Source: Rhizobium deserti (GTDB lineage: Bacteria > Pseudomonadota > Alphaproteobacteria > Rhizobiales > Rhizobiaceae). Taken from it: a DNA stretch of 64,000 nt. A model generated the notes under the pieces. The model saw only the letters and a program-made list of their open reading frames with translations. It did no database searches and was not told the origin of the DNA. The translations under genes were made by a program, and so were the position numbers. The stretch covers positions 930,001 through 994,000 of the forward strand of contig NZ_SMTL01000002.1 in NCBI RefSeq assembly GCF_004358025.1. The letters run 5' to 3'. Below are positions 37,496-49,530 of the stretch, piece after piece. How positions within the stretch are numbered: position 1 is the stretch's first letter; the number at the start of each line of letters is the position of its first letter.

Positions 37496-38457
37496 GAGGA
37501 AATCCCGTATTCTGCAACCGATGCGATCTGCCGGTGGAAGCGCAGCTTGTGCAGATATTCGAGCGGATCCTTCTTGACGACCATCGCCCCGGCCGGGGTC
37601 GTCAGCCAGTCGTAGAGCCGCGTCAGGAAAAAGCGCAAGGCCGAGCCACGAGCCAGCACCGGCAGGGCAGCCATCTCTTCATCCGACAAGGGGCGCACCG
37701 CCCGATAACCTTCCAGGAGGGCCATGCCCTTGGTGATATTGTAGGCGCCGTCCTTTTCGAAGCACCAGGCATTGAGGCAGATCGAGACGTCATAAGCGAG
37801 CAGATCGTTGCAGGCGAAATAGAAGTCGATCAGGCCGGAGAGCTCGTCGCCGAGGAAGAAGACATTGTCCTGGAAGAGATCGGCGTGGATGACACCGGCC
37901 GGCAGATCTTTCGGCCAATGGGCAGACAGAAATTCGAGCTCGGAGGAGATTTCGTCCTGCAGCCCCGTCTCCACCTCGTCCACGCGGTCTGCGGATTTTT
38001 CCCAAAGCAGCGTCCAGCCGTCGAGCGAAAGCGCGTTCGGCCGCGTCAGCGGAAACCCGTCGCCGGCGAGATGAAGTTCCGCCAGCGCCTGGCCAACCTC
38101 CCGGCAATGCTTTGCCTCGGGCTTTCTCAGCCACATGCCTTCGAGAAAGGAGATAAGGGCGGCGGGACGCTTGGACAATTCGCCGAGCAGCGCGCCATCC
38201 TTGCGCGGCAAGGGCAGCGGGCAGGACAGTCCGCCCGCCGCCAGATGCTGCATCAGCCCCAGAAAGAAGGGCAGATCCGATTTCTCGACCCGCTTTTCGT
38301 AGAGCGTCAGGATCAGCGGGTCGCGCGTCGTGTGTAGCAGGAAGTTGGAATTTTCGACCCCTTCCGCAATCCCTTTGTACGAGGTGAGCTCGCCGACGTC
38401 ATACTGGTCGAGGAACCGCTTCAAATCGTCTTCGGTGATGTCAGTATAAACGGCCAA
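37492..38457 (-). CDS. thrB: Homoserine kinase (ThrB type II, APH fold)
   Basis: Phosphorylates homoserine for threonine synthesis. 321 residues of the aminoglycoside-phosphotransferase-like class used by alphaproteobacteria, not the GHMP class. The Brenner-type catalytic loop is [13 protein letters not shown] (about 190-202), and the metal-binding LIDFYFA follows. It works upstream of the threonine synthase encoded at 26494. The operon order on this strand is ispH-thrB-rnhA, with 125 bp between ispH and thrB. Confidence 0.96.
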   Translation of the reverse strand: MAVYTDITEDDLKRFLDQYDVGELTSYKGIAEGVENSNFLLHTTRDPLILTLYEKRVEKSDLPFFLGLMQHLAAGGLSCPLPLPRKDGALLGELSKRPAALISFLEGMWLRKPEAKHCREVGQALAELHLAGDGFPLTRPNALSLDGWTLLWEKSADRVDEVETGLQDEISSELEFLSAHWPKDLPAGVIHADLFQDNVFFLGDELSGLIDFYFACNDLLAYDVSICLNAWCFEKDGAYNITKGMALLEGYRAVRPLSDEEMAALPVLARGSALRFFLTRLYDWLTTPAGAMVVKKDPLEYLHKLRFHRQIASVAEYGISS

Positions 38458-38582
38458 AACCTGTTCCTGCTGTGATGGAGCCCGAGCGGATGCGTTGCAG
38501 CTCTTCCTAGCCGCTCGCCCTGCCCTTCGCTAGAGCCGGCAGGGACTAGGACGGCTATCAATTCACAGAGATAATTTCGGGT

Positions 38583-39608
38583 TCAAGCCGAAACGCTTCT
38601 CGAGCCATTCACCCAGGCCATATCCTCGACCGTCAGCGGCACATTGCGCAGCTCGCGGTTGACGAGGAAGTTTTCGGTTTCTTCTGCGGTGATGGCAAGA
38701 TCGATCGTCGCGTCGAAGCGGTGCTTGAAGGCGGCAATGATTTCGTCAACGATCACTTCCGGTGCCGATGCGCCGGCGGACAGGCCGAGCGTGCGGATCT
38801 GGCCGATTTCGGCCCAATCCAGTTCATCGGCGCGCTGCACCAAAATGGAGCGTTTCGCGCCCGCCCGCAGCGCCACTTCGACCAAGCGCTTGGAATTGGA
38901 CGAATTGGGCGCGCCGACGACGATGAAGAGATCGCAGCCGGGCGCCGCGTGCTTGACCGCCTCCTGGCGGTTCGTCGTGGCATAGCAGATTGAATCGGCT
39001 GCTGGCGCCATGAGATTGGGAAAACGCTCCTGCAGCTTGGCGATGACGCCGGCCGTATCATCGACGGAAAGCGTCGTCTGCGTCACATAGCCGAGATTAT
39101 CGGGATCCTGCGGGACATAGACCTGCGCGTCCTCGATCGTCTCGACCAGCGACACCGTGCCGGGCGGCAATTGGCCCATGGTCCCGATGACTTCCGGATG
39201 TCCCGCATGACCGATCAGGACGACGTGACGGCCGAGCCGCTGATGCCGCATGGCCTGCTTGTGAACCTTCGAGACCAAGGGGCAGGTCGCGTCGAGATAG
39301 AAGAGGTTGCGAGCCGTTGCGTCTTCCGGAACCGATTTCGGCACACCATGAGCGGAAAACACGACGGGCTGCTGGCGATGTTCCGCCGGGATCTCGTCGA
39401 GTTCCTCAACGAAGACGGCGCCCTTGGCCTCCAGGCCTTCGACCACGTAGCGGTTATGGACGATCTCGTGGCGGACATAGACCGGTGCGCCATACGCCTT
39501 CAAGGCCAGCACGACGATCTGGATTGCCCGGTCGACACCGGCGCAGAAGCCGCGCGGTCCGCAAAGGCGGATCGACAGCGGGCTTTTCACGGATAAGGCC
39601 AAATTCAT
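38583..39608 (-). CDS. ispH: 4-hydroxy-3-methylbut-2-enyl diphosphate reductase (IspH/LytB)
   Basis: Last step of the MEP isoprenoid pathway, making IPP and DMAPP. 341 residues with the three cluster cysteines in [25 protein letters not shown] and [11 protein letters not shown], plus FSAHGV and [11 protein letters not shown] 39608 is used; the frame could start at a TTG one codon earlier. It begins 4 bp after the DUF1304 stop. Placed downstream of the cytochrome oxidase genes, which need farnesyl diphosphate for heme O. Confidence 0.97.
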   Translation of the reverse strand: MNLALSVKSPLSIRLCGPRGFCAGVDRAIQIVVLALKAYGAPVYVRHEIVHNRYVVEGLEAKGAVFVEELDEIPAEHRQQPVVFSAHGVPKSVPEDATARNLFYLDATCPLVSKVHKQAMRHQRLGRHVVLIGHAGHPEVIGTMGQLPPGTVSLVETIEDAQVYVPQDPDNLGYVTQTTLSVDDTAGVIAKLQERFPNLMAPAADSICYATTNRQEAVKHAAPGCDLFIVVGAPNSSNSKRLVEVALRAGAKRSILVQRADELDWAEIGQIRTLGLSAGASAPEVIVDEIIAAFKHRFDATIDLAITAEETENFLVNRELRNVPLTVEDMAWVNGSRSVSA

Positions 39609-39612
39609 CAAA

Positions 39613-39978
39613 TCAGGACGCCAGCAAAGTCAGGACGAGAGCGAGTATGGCCGGACCGCCCTGGATGAGCAGGATACGCGGCTTGACCGACCACGCGCCA
39701 TATATAGCGGCAATAGTGACGCATACAAGAAAGAAGAGCTTCAACTGCAGGGCAAAGACCGGATCCCCATTGAGCAGCGACCAGAAAAGACCGGCAGCCA
39801 GGAAGCCGTTGTAGAGCCCCTGGTTGGCGGCAAGGATCCGGGTCGCCTCCGCCTGTCCTTCCGACATGCGGAACACCTTTCGGCCCGTCGGCCCGGTCCA
39901 AAGAAACATTTCCAAGATTAGAAAGCCGATATGAAGCAGCGCGGTCAGCGCCACGAACAGGTTCGACATCAAGACCAT
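39613..39978 (-). CDS. DUF1304 membrane protein
   Basis: 121 residues with four predicted membrane helices (about 5-25, 52-70, 77-96 and 101-119). [12 protein letters not shown] and the following FRMSE, with [15 protein letters not shown], are the DUF1304 signature. A second ATG three codons in is possible. Function unknown. Lies between SURF1 and ispH on the same strand. Confidence 0.88.
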   Translation of the reverse strand: MVLMSNLFVALTALLHIGFLILEMFLWTGPTGRKVFRMSEGQAEATRILAANQGLYNGFLAAGLFWSLLNGDPVFALQLKLFFLVCVTIAAIYGAWSVKPRILLIQGGPAILALVLTLLAS

Positions 39979-40041
39979 GTTCCCCCTCTCCTCGGGCAGA
40001 ACTGAAGCTTAGCTGCCGCCGCTCCGGCTGGCTATGGGCGG

Positions 40042-40815
40042 TCAGGCGCGACGGCGCTTGATCAAGGCGCCGAGAACCACGGCTGCGAGCGCCAAGGCAA
40101 GTCCGTACCATGTCACCGCATATTGCAGATGGCTGTTAGGCAGATCGAATTGCGTGACGCCGCCCCTCGGCCAGCCTCCGGGATTTTTAACGGACGCATC
40201 GGCATCGACAAAGAAGGGCAGCACGCTTGCTGCAGAAAGGCGGGTGCTCGCCGCCATCGCATCGAGATCCTTCCAGTAGAAAATATTCTTGGCCAGATCA
40301 TTGTCGGGCACAATGGAGGACGGCTTTTCGGCAAGCCGGGTTCGCGCATAACCGGTCAGGGCCTGCTCGCCTGCCGTCTCTCCGGCCATCCGGGTTTCCG
40401 GCGCCTTCATTTCATAGGGCACGAAGCCGCGGTTGACGAACAGCACATGGCCATCTGCAAGGCGCATCGGCGTGTAGACATAAAAGCCGGTCCGGCCTTC
40501 AAAAGTGGCAAAGAAATGCCGCTCCTTGGCATGATCGAAGGTGCCAGAAACCAACACCCGCCGGTATTCGATATCGCCACCGCTCGCCGTCAGGGAAACG
40601 ATCTGCGCCAGGGGAACCGGCTCTGCCGAACGGCGCTCGGCGATGTCGGCCAGCAGTTTTTCCTTCCAATGCAGACGCTCGACCTGCCAGGTGCCGAGCG
40701 TCAGCAGGATGGCCATTGCCGCCATAACCAGGAGCGCCGTCGCAAGGATGCGGCCTCGACGGCGCGGCGGCAAGGGGTGGCCAGCAGCGTCTGGAATGGG
40801 GGTTTTGGTGGTCAT
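40042..40815 (-). CDS. SURF1 family cytochrome oxidase assembly protein
   Basis: 257 residues with an N-terminal helix (about 22-44) and a C-terminal helix (about 225-248) bracketing a periplasmic domain, the SURF1 topology. Typical segments are LGTWQVERLHWKEKLLADI near the N-terminus, then FVNRGFVP and HLQYAVTWYGLALAL near the C-terminus. SURF1 helps insert heme a into subunit I. Downstream of coxC, separated by a hairpin. Confidence 0.93.
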   Translation of the reverse strand: MTTKTPIPDAAGHPLPPRRRGRILATALLVMAAMAILLTLGTWQVERLHWKEKLLADIAERRSAEPVPLAQIVSLTASGGDIEYRRVLVSGTFDHAKERHFFATFEGRTGFYVYTPMRLADGHVLFVNRGFVPYEMKAPETRMAGETAGEQALTGYARTRLAEKPSSIVPDNDLAKNIFYWKDLDAMAASTRLSAASVLPFFVDADASVKNPGGWPRGGVTQFDLPNSHLQYAVTWYGLALALAAVVLGALIKRRRA

Positions 40816-40835
40816 GCCTGGTCCTCAGAAAGCAG

Positions 40836-40857
40836 AAGGGCGGCTGACGCCGCCCTT
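40836..40857 (-). terminator. Hairpin between coxC and SURF1
   Basis: A perfect 9-bp stem, AAGGGCGGC (40836-40844) with GCCGCCCTT (40849-40857), and a 4-base loop in the 67-bp gap. On the minus strand it is followed by CTGCTTTCTG, a weak T-run, so it may attenuate or protect the coxC 3' end without stopping all transcription. Confidence 0.5.
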
Positions 40858-40882
40858 ACCGGAGTTGATTGAAAGCGCCGGA

Positions 40883-41761
40883 TCAGCCTTCGGCCAAGGG
40901 TGCGCCCCAGCCGCCCCAGATGTAGATGGCGAAGAACAGGAAGAGCCAGACCACGTCGACGAAATGCCAGTACCAGGCCGCCGCTTCGAAGCCAAAATGC
41001 TGCGTCGGGCTGAAGCCGCCATTGATCGCCCGGATGAGGCAGACCAGCAGGAAAATCGTTCCGACGAGAACGTGGAAGCCATGGAAGCCCGTCGCCATGA
41101 AGAAGGTCGCACCATAGATCGAATTCGCGAATTCGAAAGGCGCGTGCATGTATTCATAAGCCTGGACGAAGGAAAACAGTACGCCAAGCGCCACCGTCAG
41201 CGCCAGGCCGGTGATCATGCCCTTGCGGTCGTTGTGAAGCAGGGCATGGTGCGCCCAGGTGACGCAAGTGCCCGAAAGCAGCAGGATCACCGTGTTGTAA
41301 ATCGGCAGGTGCCAGGGATCGAGCACTTCGATGCCCTTCGGCGGCCACTGACCGCCCAGTGCCTGGACGCGCGATGCCTGAATCGCCTCGTTGGCGTAAA
41401 GGCTGGCGTCGAAGAAGGCCCAGAACCAGGCAACGAAGAACATCACCTCGGAGGCGATGAACATGATCATGCCATAGCGCAGATGCAGCGATACGACGCG
41501 GGTATGGGCGCCGGCCCGGCCTTCCTTGATCGTGTCCGACCACCAGCCGATCATGGTGTAGATGATGATGGCCAGGCCGATGAAGAAGATCCACGGATTG
41601 GCAAGGTTCAGGCCGAAAATGTGGAATTCGCCGCCCTTGACGTAGCGCATGTATCCGACGGCGCCGAAGGCCATGACGAAAGCGCCGATGGACGCCAGAA
41701 GCGGCCAGGGGCTGGGATCGATAATGTGGTAGTCGTGATTTTTCTGATGCGCTTCGGCCAT
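40883..41761 (-). CDS. coxC: Cytochrome c oxidase subunit III
   Basis: 292 residues with seven membrane helices. Conserved elements are [19 protein letters not shown] (Glu in helix III), the WAHHALLH segment and [11 protein letters not shown] at the C-terminus. ATG 41761 has a GGGGGA ribosome site. A long upstream extension in the same frame is not supported. Part of the aa3 oxidase operon. Confidence 0.96.
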   Translation of the reverse strand: MAEAHQKNHDYHIIDPSPWPLLASIGAFVMAFGAVGYMRYVKGGEFHIFGLNLANPWIFFIGLAIIIYTMIGWWSDTIKEGRAGAHTRVVSLHLRYGMIMFIASEVMFFVAWFWAFFDASLYANEAIQASRVQALGGQWPPKGIEVLDPWHLPIYNTVILLLSGTCVTWAHHALLHNDRKGMITGLALTVALGVLFSFVQAYEYMHAPFEFANSIYGATFFMATGFHGFHVLVGTIFLLVCLIRAINGGFSPTQHFGFEAAAWYWHFVDVVWLFLFFAIYIWGGWGAPLAEG

Positions 41762-41786
41762 GTCAGAATCCCCCGAATGATGCCTC

Positions 41787-41805
41787 TTCGCCGGAAACCG
41801 GCGAA
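41787..41805 (-). other. Intercistronic hairpin between ctaG and coxC
   Basis: TTCGCCGG and CCGGCGAA form a perfect 8-bp stem with a 3-base loop inside the 49-bp gap just upstream of the coxC ribosome site. It has no T-run. Candidate RNA-stability or processing element within the cox operon. Confidence 0.45.
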
Positions 41806-41810
41806 CCCTC

Positions 41811-42416
41811 TTAAAGTTTCGTGTCCTTGGCTTTTGCGCCTTCCGGCAGAGCTGCAACCGGCTTGGCCGGCTGGCTTGGATAAAAGCTGTAAGACAAGGT
41901 GATCGTCTTGATATTCCTGGTTTCCTCGGCCTTGGCCATTTCCGGATCGACAAAGAAAACCACGGGCATCTTTACCGACTGTCCAGGCTGCAGAGTCTGC
42001 TCCGTGAAGCAGAAGCACTGAACCTTGTTGAAGTAGACCGCCGCTTCCATCGGCGTCACGTTGAAGACGGCCGTTCCGGTTGTGGCATGCGGCGAGCGGT
42101 TGGTCGCCGTGTATTCGATCTGTACGGTTTCGCCGATCTTCGGGGTGACGCTGTGCGCCGGCTTGAAATCCCAGTTCAGGCCGGGAGAAATATTGGCGTC
42201 GAACGTCACCTGCACCGTTTTGTTGATCACGGTGTCGGAATACTGCTCGACGCGTTGGGTCGTCCCATTATAGCCGGTGGCCTGGCAAAACAGGCGATAA
42301 AGCGGAACCGAGGCATAGGCCATGCCCACCATGGCGACGACGAAGACGGCGCATCCGCCGAAGATGGCCCCGTTGCTAGCTCGCTTTGCCTGACCGTTCT
42401 GCGCCACCTCCGCCAT
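41811..42416 (-). CDS. ctaG: Cytochrome c oxidase assembly protein CtaG (Cox11)
   Basis: 201 residues: one N-terminal membrane helix (about 17-37) and a periplasmic copper-binding domain with the CFCF motif ([11 protein letters not shown], about 132-142). It delivers copper to the CuB site of subunit I. ATG 42416 has a GGGAG ribosome site. Eleven bases after the small membrane protein gene. Confidence 0.95.
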   Translation of the reverse strand: MAEVAQNGQAKRASNGAIFGGCAVFVVAMVGMAYASVPLYRLFCQATGYNGTTQRVEQYSDTVINKTVQVTFDANISPGLNWDFKPAHSVTPKIGETVQIEYTATNRSPHATTGTAVFNVTPMEAAVYFNKVQCFCFTEQTLQPGQSVKMPVVFFVDPEMAKAEETRNIKTITLSYSFYPSQPAKPVAALPEGAKAKDTKL

Positions 42417-42427
42417 AACCGCGCTCC

Positions 42428-42568
42428 CTAGTTCCAGAACCCGCCGACCTTGGCCAGCGTCGTCACGTAGAAGAGCACGACCAGGCCGGCCAGCACCAGC
42501 CCCAGCGCGACATTGCGGTTGCGGCGGGATTTTCTTTGAGCCTCGTTGAGCTTGACGGTTTCGATCAC
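42428..42568 (-). CDS. Small membrane protein of the cox operon (CoxF-like)
   Basis: 46 residues from GTG 42568, with GGAGG 6 bases upstream and the GTGA start overlapping the ctaB stop. The N-terminal half is basic ([11 protein letters not shown]), followed by one membrane helix (about 20-38) and the C-terminus KVGGFWN. Rhizobial oxidase operons regularly carry such a tiny protein between ctaB and ctaG. The function is not established, probably oxidase assembly or stability. No other frame fills the gap. Confidence 0.87.
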   Translation of the reverse strand: MIETVKLNEAQRKSRRNRNVALGLVLAGLVVLFYVTTLAKVGGFWN

Positions 42569-43521
42569 AGAACGCCTCCAGCAAGGCTGACCAGGCGCGC
42601 CGCAAAATGGTCCGCCAGCAGCGCGGAAAAGACCGCGAACAGGTAGAAGACAGAATAGGCGAACATCTTCTTTGCCGGCAGCATCTTCTCGTCGCCATCC
42701 GGCATCCGCCGAACGGCGATGGAACAGCCGACGAATATGATGCCGAGCACGCCGGCGAACAGGCCGTAGCCGAGGCTTGCAAGCCCGGTGAAGCTCGGCA
42801 CGACGGCGATGATCGCGGTTGTGACGGCATAGACCAGCATCTGGTTCTTCGTGGACGCTTCACCGGCGACGTTCGGCATCATTGGCACGCCGACCGATCC
42901 GTAATCGCGCATCTTGAACAGTGCCAGTGCCCAGAAATGGGCCGGCGTCCACAGGAAGATGATGAGGAAGAGCACGATACTGTCGAGCGACACGCCGCCG
43001 GTGACGCAGGCCCAACCGATCATCGGCGGAAATGCACCCGATGCGCCGCCGATGACGATGTTCTGCGGCGTCGAGCGCTTCAGCCACATCGTATAAACCA
43101 CAGCATAAAAGAAGATGGTGAAGGCAAGCAGGCCGGCGGCAAACCAGTTGACGGCCAGGCCGAGGATAACGACCGAGAAGGCGGACAGCATCAGCCCGAA
43201 GGCCAGCGCCTCCTGAGGAAGGATGCGGCCATCGGGAATGGGACGCTTGGCCGTCCGGCTCATCACCGCGTCGATATCGGCATCATACCACATGTTGAGC
43301 GCGCCGGACGCACCGGCACCCACGGCAATGCACAGGATGGCGACGGCGCCGAGAACCGGGTTGATATGACCGGGGGCGAGCACCAGGCCAGCAAAGGCGG
43401 TGAAGACCACCAGAGACATGACCCGCGGCTTCAACAGTTCGAAGAAATCGCGTGCGCCGGCTTCCGAGAGGCGAAGGCCTGCATCGGTGCCGAGAGCGTC
43501 GTGATTGTCGATAACTGTCAT
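42565..43521 (-). CDS. ctaB: Protoheme IX farnesyltransferase (heme O synthase)
   Basis: 318 residues, UbiA-type prenyltransferase with about nine membrane helices. The first Asp-rich motif is [19 protein letters not shown] (in part, about 97-115), and the second lies in [13 protein letters not shown]. It transfers farnesyl to heme B to make heme O for subunit I. Between coxA and the small membrane protein on the same strand. Confidence 0.96.
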   Translation of the reverse strand: MTVIDNHDALGTDAGLRLSEAGARDFFELLKPRVMSLVVFTAFAGLVLAPGHINPVLGAVAILCIAVGAGASGALNMWYDADIDAVMSRTAKRPIPDGRILPQEALAFGLMLSAFSVVILGLAVNWFAAGLLAFTIFFYAVVYTMWLKRSTPQNIVIGGASGAFPPMIGWACVTGGVSLDSIVLFLIIFLWTPAHFWALALFKMRDYGSVGVPMMPNVAGEASTKNQMLVYAVTTAIIAVVPSFTGLASLGYGLFAGVLGIIFVGCSIAVRRMPDGDEKMLPAKKMFAYSVFYLFAVFSALLADHFAARLVSLAGGVL

Positions 43522-43583
43522 TGAACCGTCCTATCTTGCCAAAGACGGCGCCAGTCGCGCCGCCTCTTTCGCAAATGCATCGC

Positions 43584-46188
<2,605 letters not shown>

Positions 46189-46584
46189 CACGACATTTCT
46201 CCCCATACGTCTGATCGCGATAAAGCCGAACGCAGAATCCTAGCTTTATCGTCTGCTTCAATCACAGTTTGCCTGCCGCCGCAATATCTGCAAGCAAGGG
46301 CTGATGCGGCATTTTGCGCCACGCGGCCAGACGCTTTTTTCACGGCTCTCCCGGCACCGCGACATGCCACCCACAAGCCTTATGTCTCGCGACTCGGCGG
46401 AACTTTAAGAAGCATAGGCCGATCGACGCCGCAAAGCGCGAGAGAATTTTAGAGATTTCGAATTCAGGCGGTTGTTTTGCCAGTCCCATTTTCGCCGCAC
46501 TCGGCTGGAAAGAGGGCAAGGCCTTTCCATTCGCCTCCCCAGCGACAAGAATGGCCGCTCCGATTCGTCCATCTTGAGGTTTCC
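46189..46584. promoter_or_regulatory. 396-bp divergent intergenic region between coxB and the IalB-like gene
   Basis: No convincing gene. It should hold the promoters of the cox operon (minus strand) and of the IalB-like gene (plus strand). Three GANTC sites occur (46235, 46391, 46562), and the 10-mer GCATAGGCCG is at 46412, shared with intergenic sites at 13336 and 21058. No clear -35/-10 pair was identified. Confidence 0.4.
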
Positions 46585-47244
46585 ATGGGTCTTTCGTCCC
46601 GTTTCAGCGCCTGCCTTGCCATCATGCTTGCGGCAACCCTGTCGCTTCCGGCATATGCGCAGCAGCCCGGGCCGCAGCCGACCCCCAATGCGGCGCAGCC
46701 GGCTCCGCAGCCGCCAGCCTCACAATCGCCGGCACCGCAGCAGACCGCTCCGCGGGCGGCCCCCAAGACCGGCCAGAACGCCCAGCAGGCACCCCAGCCT
46801 GCCACGCCACCGGCCGGCAATGTCAAGGAAAGCCACGGCGCCTGGTCGATCATCTGCGACAGGCCGGCCGGCGCTTCGGCCGACCAGTGCGCGCTGATGC
46901 AGAACGTCATCGCCGAGGACCGGCCGGAAGTCGGCCTGTCCGTCGTGGTTCTCAAGACCGCCGATCGCCGGGCCAAGATCCTGCGCATTCTTGCGCCGCT
47001 CGGCGTCCTCCTGAAGGACGGCATGGAGCTTTACGTCGACAACAACAATATCGGCCGCGCCTATTTCACCCGCTGCTTTTCCGAAGGCTGTTACGTGGAA
47101 GTGGAAATCGACGACGAGCTGATGCGCATCCTGCGGGCCGGCAAGGCCGCCGTGTTCGCCTTGCGCGAGTCGGCCGACCAGGACCGCGTCGGCATCCCGA
47201 TCGAGCTGACCGGGTTCGGGCCCGGCTACGACGCGCTTCCTTGA
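46585..47244 (+). CDS. Invasion-associated locus B (IalB) family protein
   Basis: 219 residues: signal peptide (cleavage after AYA, about residue 25), a 55-residue Pro/Gln/Ala-rich linker, then the IalB domain (HGAWSIICDRP, later YFTRCFSEGCYVEVEIDDEL) with four cysteines. Likely a periplasmic or outer-surface protein; the family is named after a Bartonella invasion factor but is common in free-living rhizobia. ATG 46585 has GAGG 7 bases ahead. The stop overlaps the TTG start of the next gene. Confidence 0.9.
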   Translation: MGLSSRFSACLAIMLAATLSLPAYAQQPGPQPTPNAAQPAPQPPASQSPAPQQTAPRAAPKTGQNAQQAPQPATPPAGNVKESHGAWSIICDRPAGASADQCALMQNVIAEDRPEVGLSVVVLKTADRRAKILRILAPLGVLLKDGMELYVDNNNIGRAYFTRCFSEGCYVEVEIDDELMRILRAGKAAVFALRESADQDRVGIPIELTGFGPGYDALP

Positions 47245-47756
47245 CCGATCTGACCCGCAGCCACAGCTTCACCGTCCGTTATGATGATGAGATCGTACGC
47301 GACGCGGTGCGCACCTTCGTTTGGCGGCGGGTGATTGTCGAGCAGCTGACCATTTGGCTGACCTCCGTCCTGCTTGCGGCATCCTCGTTCTATTTCCTGA
47401 TCTGGGGCGATGCCGGCTGGCTTGCCGGCGTGATGTTGACCGTTTCGCTTCTGCCGCTGATTTTCGTCGCCTTCACATGGCGTGCTCACCACGCCAACAC
47501 CTTCGGCCGCTACAAGTGCATGGGCGACCCGAAAGCAAATGTGACCGTCGACGCCGACGGTATCGACGTCGTTTCGGACCTCGGCAGCGGCAAGATGATC
47601 TGGCGCGACGTTACCGAAATCTGGGAACGGCCGCGGGCCTTTATGGTGTTCAGCGGTGCCGGCGAGTTCCACACACTGCCGCGCGAAACCATGCCGCAGG
47701 AGGTCCAGGCCTATCTGCGGACGCGGCCGGTCCAGCAAGGTCCCGATCAAGCTTAG
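47241..47756 (+). CDS. YcxB-like membrane protein
   Basis: 171 residues from TTG 47241, which overlaps the previous stop. Two membrane helices (about 33-52 and 57-75) are followed by a C-terminal domain with DGIDVVSDLGSGKMIWRDVTEIWERPRAFMVFS (in part, about 105-138) and TLPRETMP, the layout of YcxB-type proteins. Function unknown. A longer frame starting inside the ialB-like gene is rejected. Confidence in the family name is moderate. Confidence 0.75.
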   Translation: MTDLTRSHSFTVRYDDEIVRDAVRTFVWRRVIVEQLTIWLTSVLLAASSFYFLIWGDAGWLAGVMLTVSLLPLIFVAFTWRAHHANTFGRYKCMGDPKANVTVDADGIDVVSDLGSGKMIWRDVTEIWERPRAFMVFSGAGEFHTLPRETMPQEVQAYLRTRPVQQGPDQA

Positions 47757-47834
47757 TCTTGCTTCGCCGCACCGGCGGACCTACATCGGTCGCAACACCG
47801 CCAGCAATCCTTCCGCGGCGCCAAGGAGTTTTCC

Positions 47835-49250
47835 ATGAACACCGACCTGTTGAACCTTTTCGATTGCGACGAGGCAAGATTGCGCTCGATCCTGTTGGAA
47901 GCGCTTTCCGGCGCCGACGACGGAGAGCTTTTCATCGAGCATGCCCAAGCGGAATCGCTGACCTTCGACAATGGGCGGCTGAAGGGCGGCTCCTTCAACA
48001 CCGACCAGGGTTTCGGACTTCGTGCGGTGGCGGGGGAAGCCGTTGGCTACGCACATGCGGGCGAGCTTTCCGCATCCGCCCTGTCGCGGGCATCGGACGC
48101 GGTGCGGGCGGTCACCGCCGGCCATTCAGGTTCCTATGCGGCCGCCCCGCAGCGCACCAACAAAAAATACTACGGCGACGAGAACCCGATCGGTTCCCCG
48201 AGCTTCGAGGAGAAGGTGAAGCTGCTGACCGAAATCGACGCCTATCTGCGCAACAAGGACGGCAAGGTCCGCCAGGTGACGGCAACGGTCGGCGCAAGCT
48301 GGCAGGTCGTCGATATCCTGCGCGCCGACGGCCACCGGGTGCAGGACATCCGGCCGATGACGCGCATCAATATTTCCGTCGTCGTTGGCGACGGCGACCG
48401 CCAGGAATCGGGCTCCTTCGGAACCGGCGGCCGCATCGGCTTCGGCGATTTCGTCACGCAGGGCAATTGGCAAAACGGCGCCGACGAGGCGCTGCGCCAG
48501 GCGCTCGTCAATCTCCAAGCAATCGACGCGCCGGCCGGCACCATGGATGTGGTGCTCGGCTCCGGCTGGCCCGGCGTGATGCTGCACGAGGCTGTCGGCC
48601 ACGGGCTGGAAGGCGACTTCAACCGCAAGAAGACATCCGCCTTTGCCGGGCTCATGGGTGAAATGGTGGCCGCTCCCGGCGTCACCGTCGTCGACGACGG
48701 AACGATCGACAACCGCCGCGGATCGATCACCATCGACGACGAGGGCACGCCTTCCGCCTACAATGTGCTGATCGAGAACGGCAGGCTGGTCGGCTACATG
48801 CAGGACCGCCAGAACGCCCGGCTGATGGGTGTCGCGCCGACCGGCAACGGACGCCGCCAGGGCTATGCCCACACGCCGATGCCGCGCATGACCAATACTT
48901 ACATGCTCGGCGGCGACAAAAGCCCGGAAGAGATCATCGCTTCCGTGAAGAAGGGCATCTACGCTGTCTCCTTCGGCGGCGGCCAGGTGGACATTACCTC
49001 CGGCAAGTTCGTTTTCGGCTGCACCGAAGCGTATATGATCGAGGACGGCAGGATCGGCCCGGCCATCAAGGGTGCGATGCTGATCGGCAACGGGCCTGAA
49101 GCCATGCGCCGCGTTTCCATGGTCGGCAACGACATGAAGCTCGATACCGGCATCGGCAATTGCGGCAAGGGCGGCCAGTGGGTTCCAGTCGGCGTCGGCC
49201 AGCCGCATCTGCGCATGGACCAAGTCACGGTGGGCGGAACGAAGGCTTAG
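47835..49250 (+). CDS. tldD: Metalloprotease TldD
   Basis: 471 residues. The zinc motif HEAVGH begins at residue 251 (HEAVGHGLEGDF), and the C-terminal HxxGxC-like region is FVFGCTEAYMIEDG. TldD works with TldE/PmbA to degrade unfolded or modified peptides, including microcin B17 and CcdA in E. coli; no partner gene is adjacent here. AAGGAG is 8 bases ahead of the ATG. Confidence 0.96.
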   Translation: MNTDLLNLFDCDEARLRSILLEALSGADDGELFIEHAQAESLTFDNGRLKGGSFNTDQGFGLRAVAGEAVGYAHAGELSASALSRASDAVRAVTAGHSGSYAAAPQRTNKKYYGDENPIGSPSFEEKVKLLTEIDAYLRNKDGKVRQVTATVGASWQVVDILRADGHRVQDIRPMTRINISVVVGDGDRQESGSFGTGGRIGFGDFVTQGNWQNGADEALRQALVNLQAIDAPAGTMDVVLGSGWPGVMLHEAVGHGLEGDFNRKKTSAFAGLMGEMVAAPGVTVVDDGTIDNRRGSITIDDEGTPSAYNVLIENGRLVGYMQDRQNARLMGVAPTGNGRRQGYAHTPMPRMTNTYMLGGDKSPEEIIASVKKGIYAVSFGGGQVDITSGKFVFGCTEAYMIEDGRIGPAIKGAMLIGNGPEAMRRVSMVGNDMKLDTGIGNCGKGGQWVPVGVGQPHLRMDQVTVGGTKA

Positions 49251-49262
49251 CGTCGGTTGATA

Positions 49263-49280
49263 AACCCATCGCGATGGGTT
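49263..49280. promoter_or_regulatory. 18-bp perfect palindrome ahead of the DUF4160/DUF2442 pair
   Basis: AACCCATCG followed directly by its reverse complement CGATGGGTT. It lies 12 bp after the tldD stop and 10 bp before the DUF4160 start. The lack of a loop and T-run makes it a poor terminator. Its location suits an operator for autoregulation of the two-gene module, or a leader hairpin next to the start codon. Confidence 0.5.
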
Positions 49281-49290
49281 ATCGTGGCTC

Positions 49291-49530
49291 ATGGTCACGA
49301 TCTTCCGCAGCGGCGGCTTGAATTTCGTTATCTTCGTCGATGACCGTGAACCGGCACATGTTCATGTGATGGCCGACGGACAGGCCAAGATAAATATTGT
49401 CGGGCAAGACGGTCGGCCGGAACTCGTGTGGGCGCACGGTTTTACGCGCGCCGATATTCGCAAAGCGGTGAGGATTGTAGAAGAGCGGCAAAAAGAAATC
49501 CTCAGCCGCTGGAGGGACATTCATGGCTGA
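49291..49530 (+). CDS. DUF4160 family protein
   Basis: 79 residues matching DUF4160: a short beta-rich start, then DDREPAHVHVMADGQAKI (about 17-34) and a helical tail (RADIRKAVRIVEERQKEILSRW). The family is usually paired with DUF2442, as here (8-bp overlap), and resembles toxin-antitoxin gene pairs in size and organisation. No Shine-Dalgarno is clear; the palindrome sits where it would be expected. Confidence 0.88.
   Translation: MVTIFRSGGLNFVIFVDDREPAHVHVMADGQAKINIVGQDGRPELVWAHGFTRADIRKAVRIVEERQKEILSRWRDIHG

Noticed and set aside
46314..46577. 87-codon plus-strand frame in the coxB-ialB gap
   Set aside because: No ribosome site or family pattern. Composition looks random.
49263..49280. 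Reading the palindrome as a tldD terminator
   Set aside because: No loop bases and no T-run follow it, and it abuts the next gene's start, so an operator or leader role is preferred. Not excluded.
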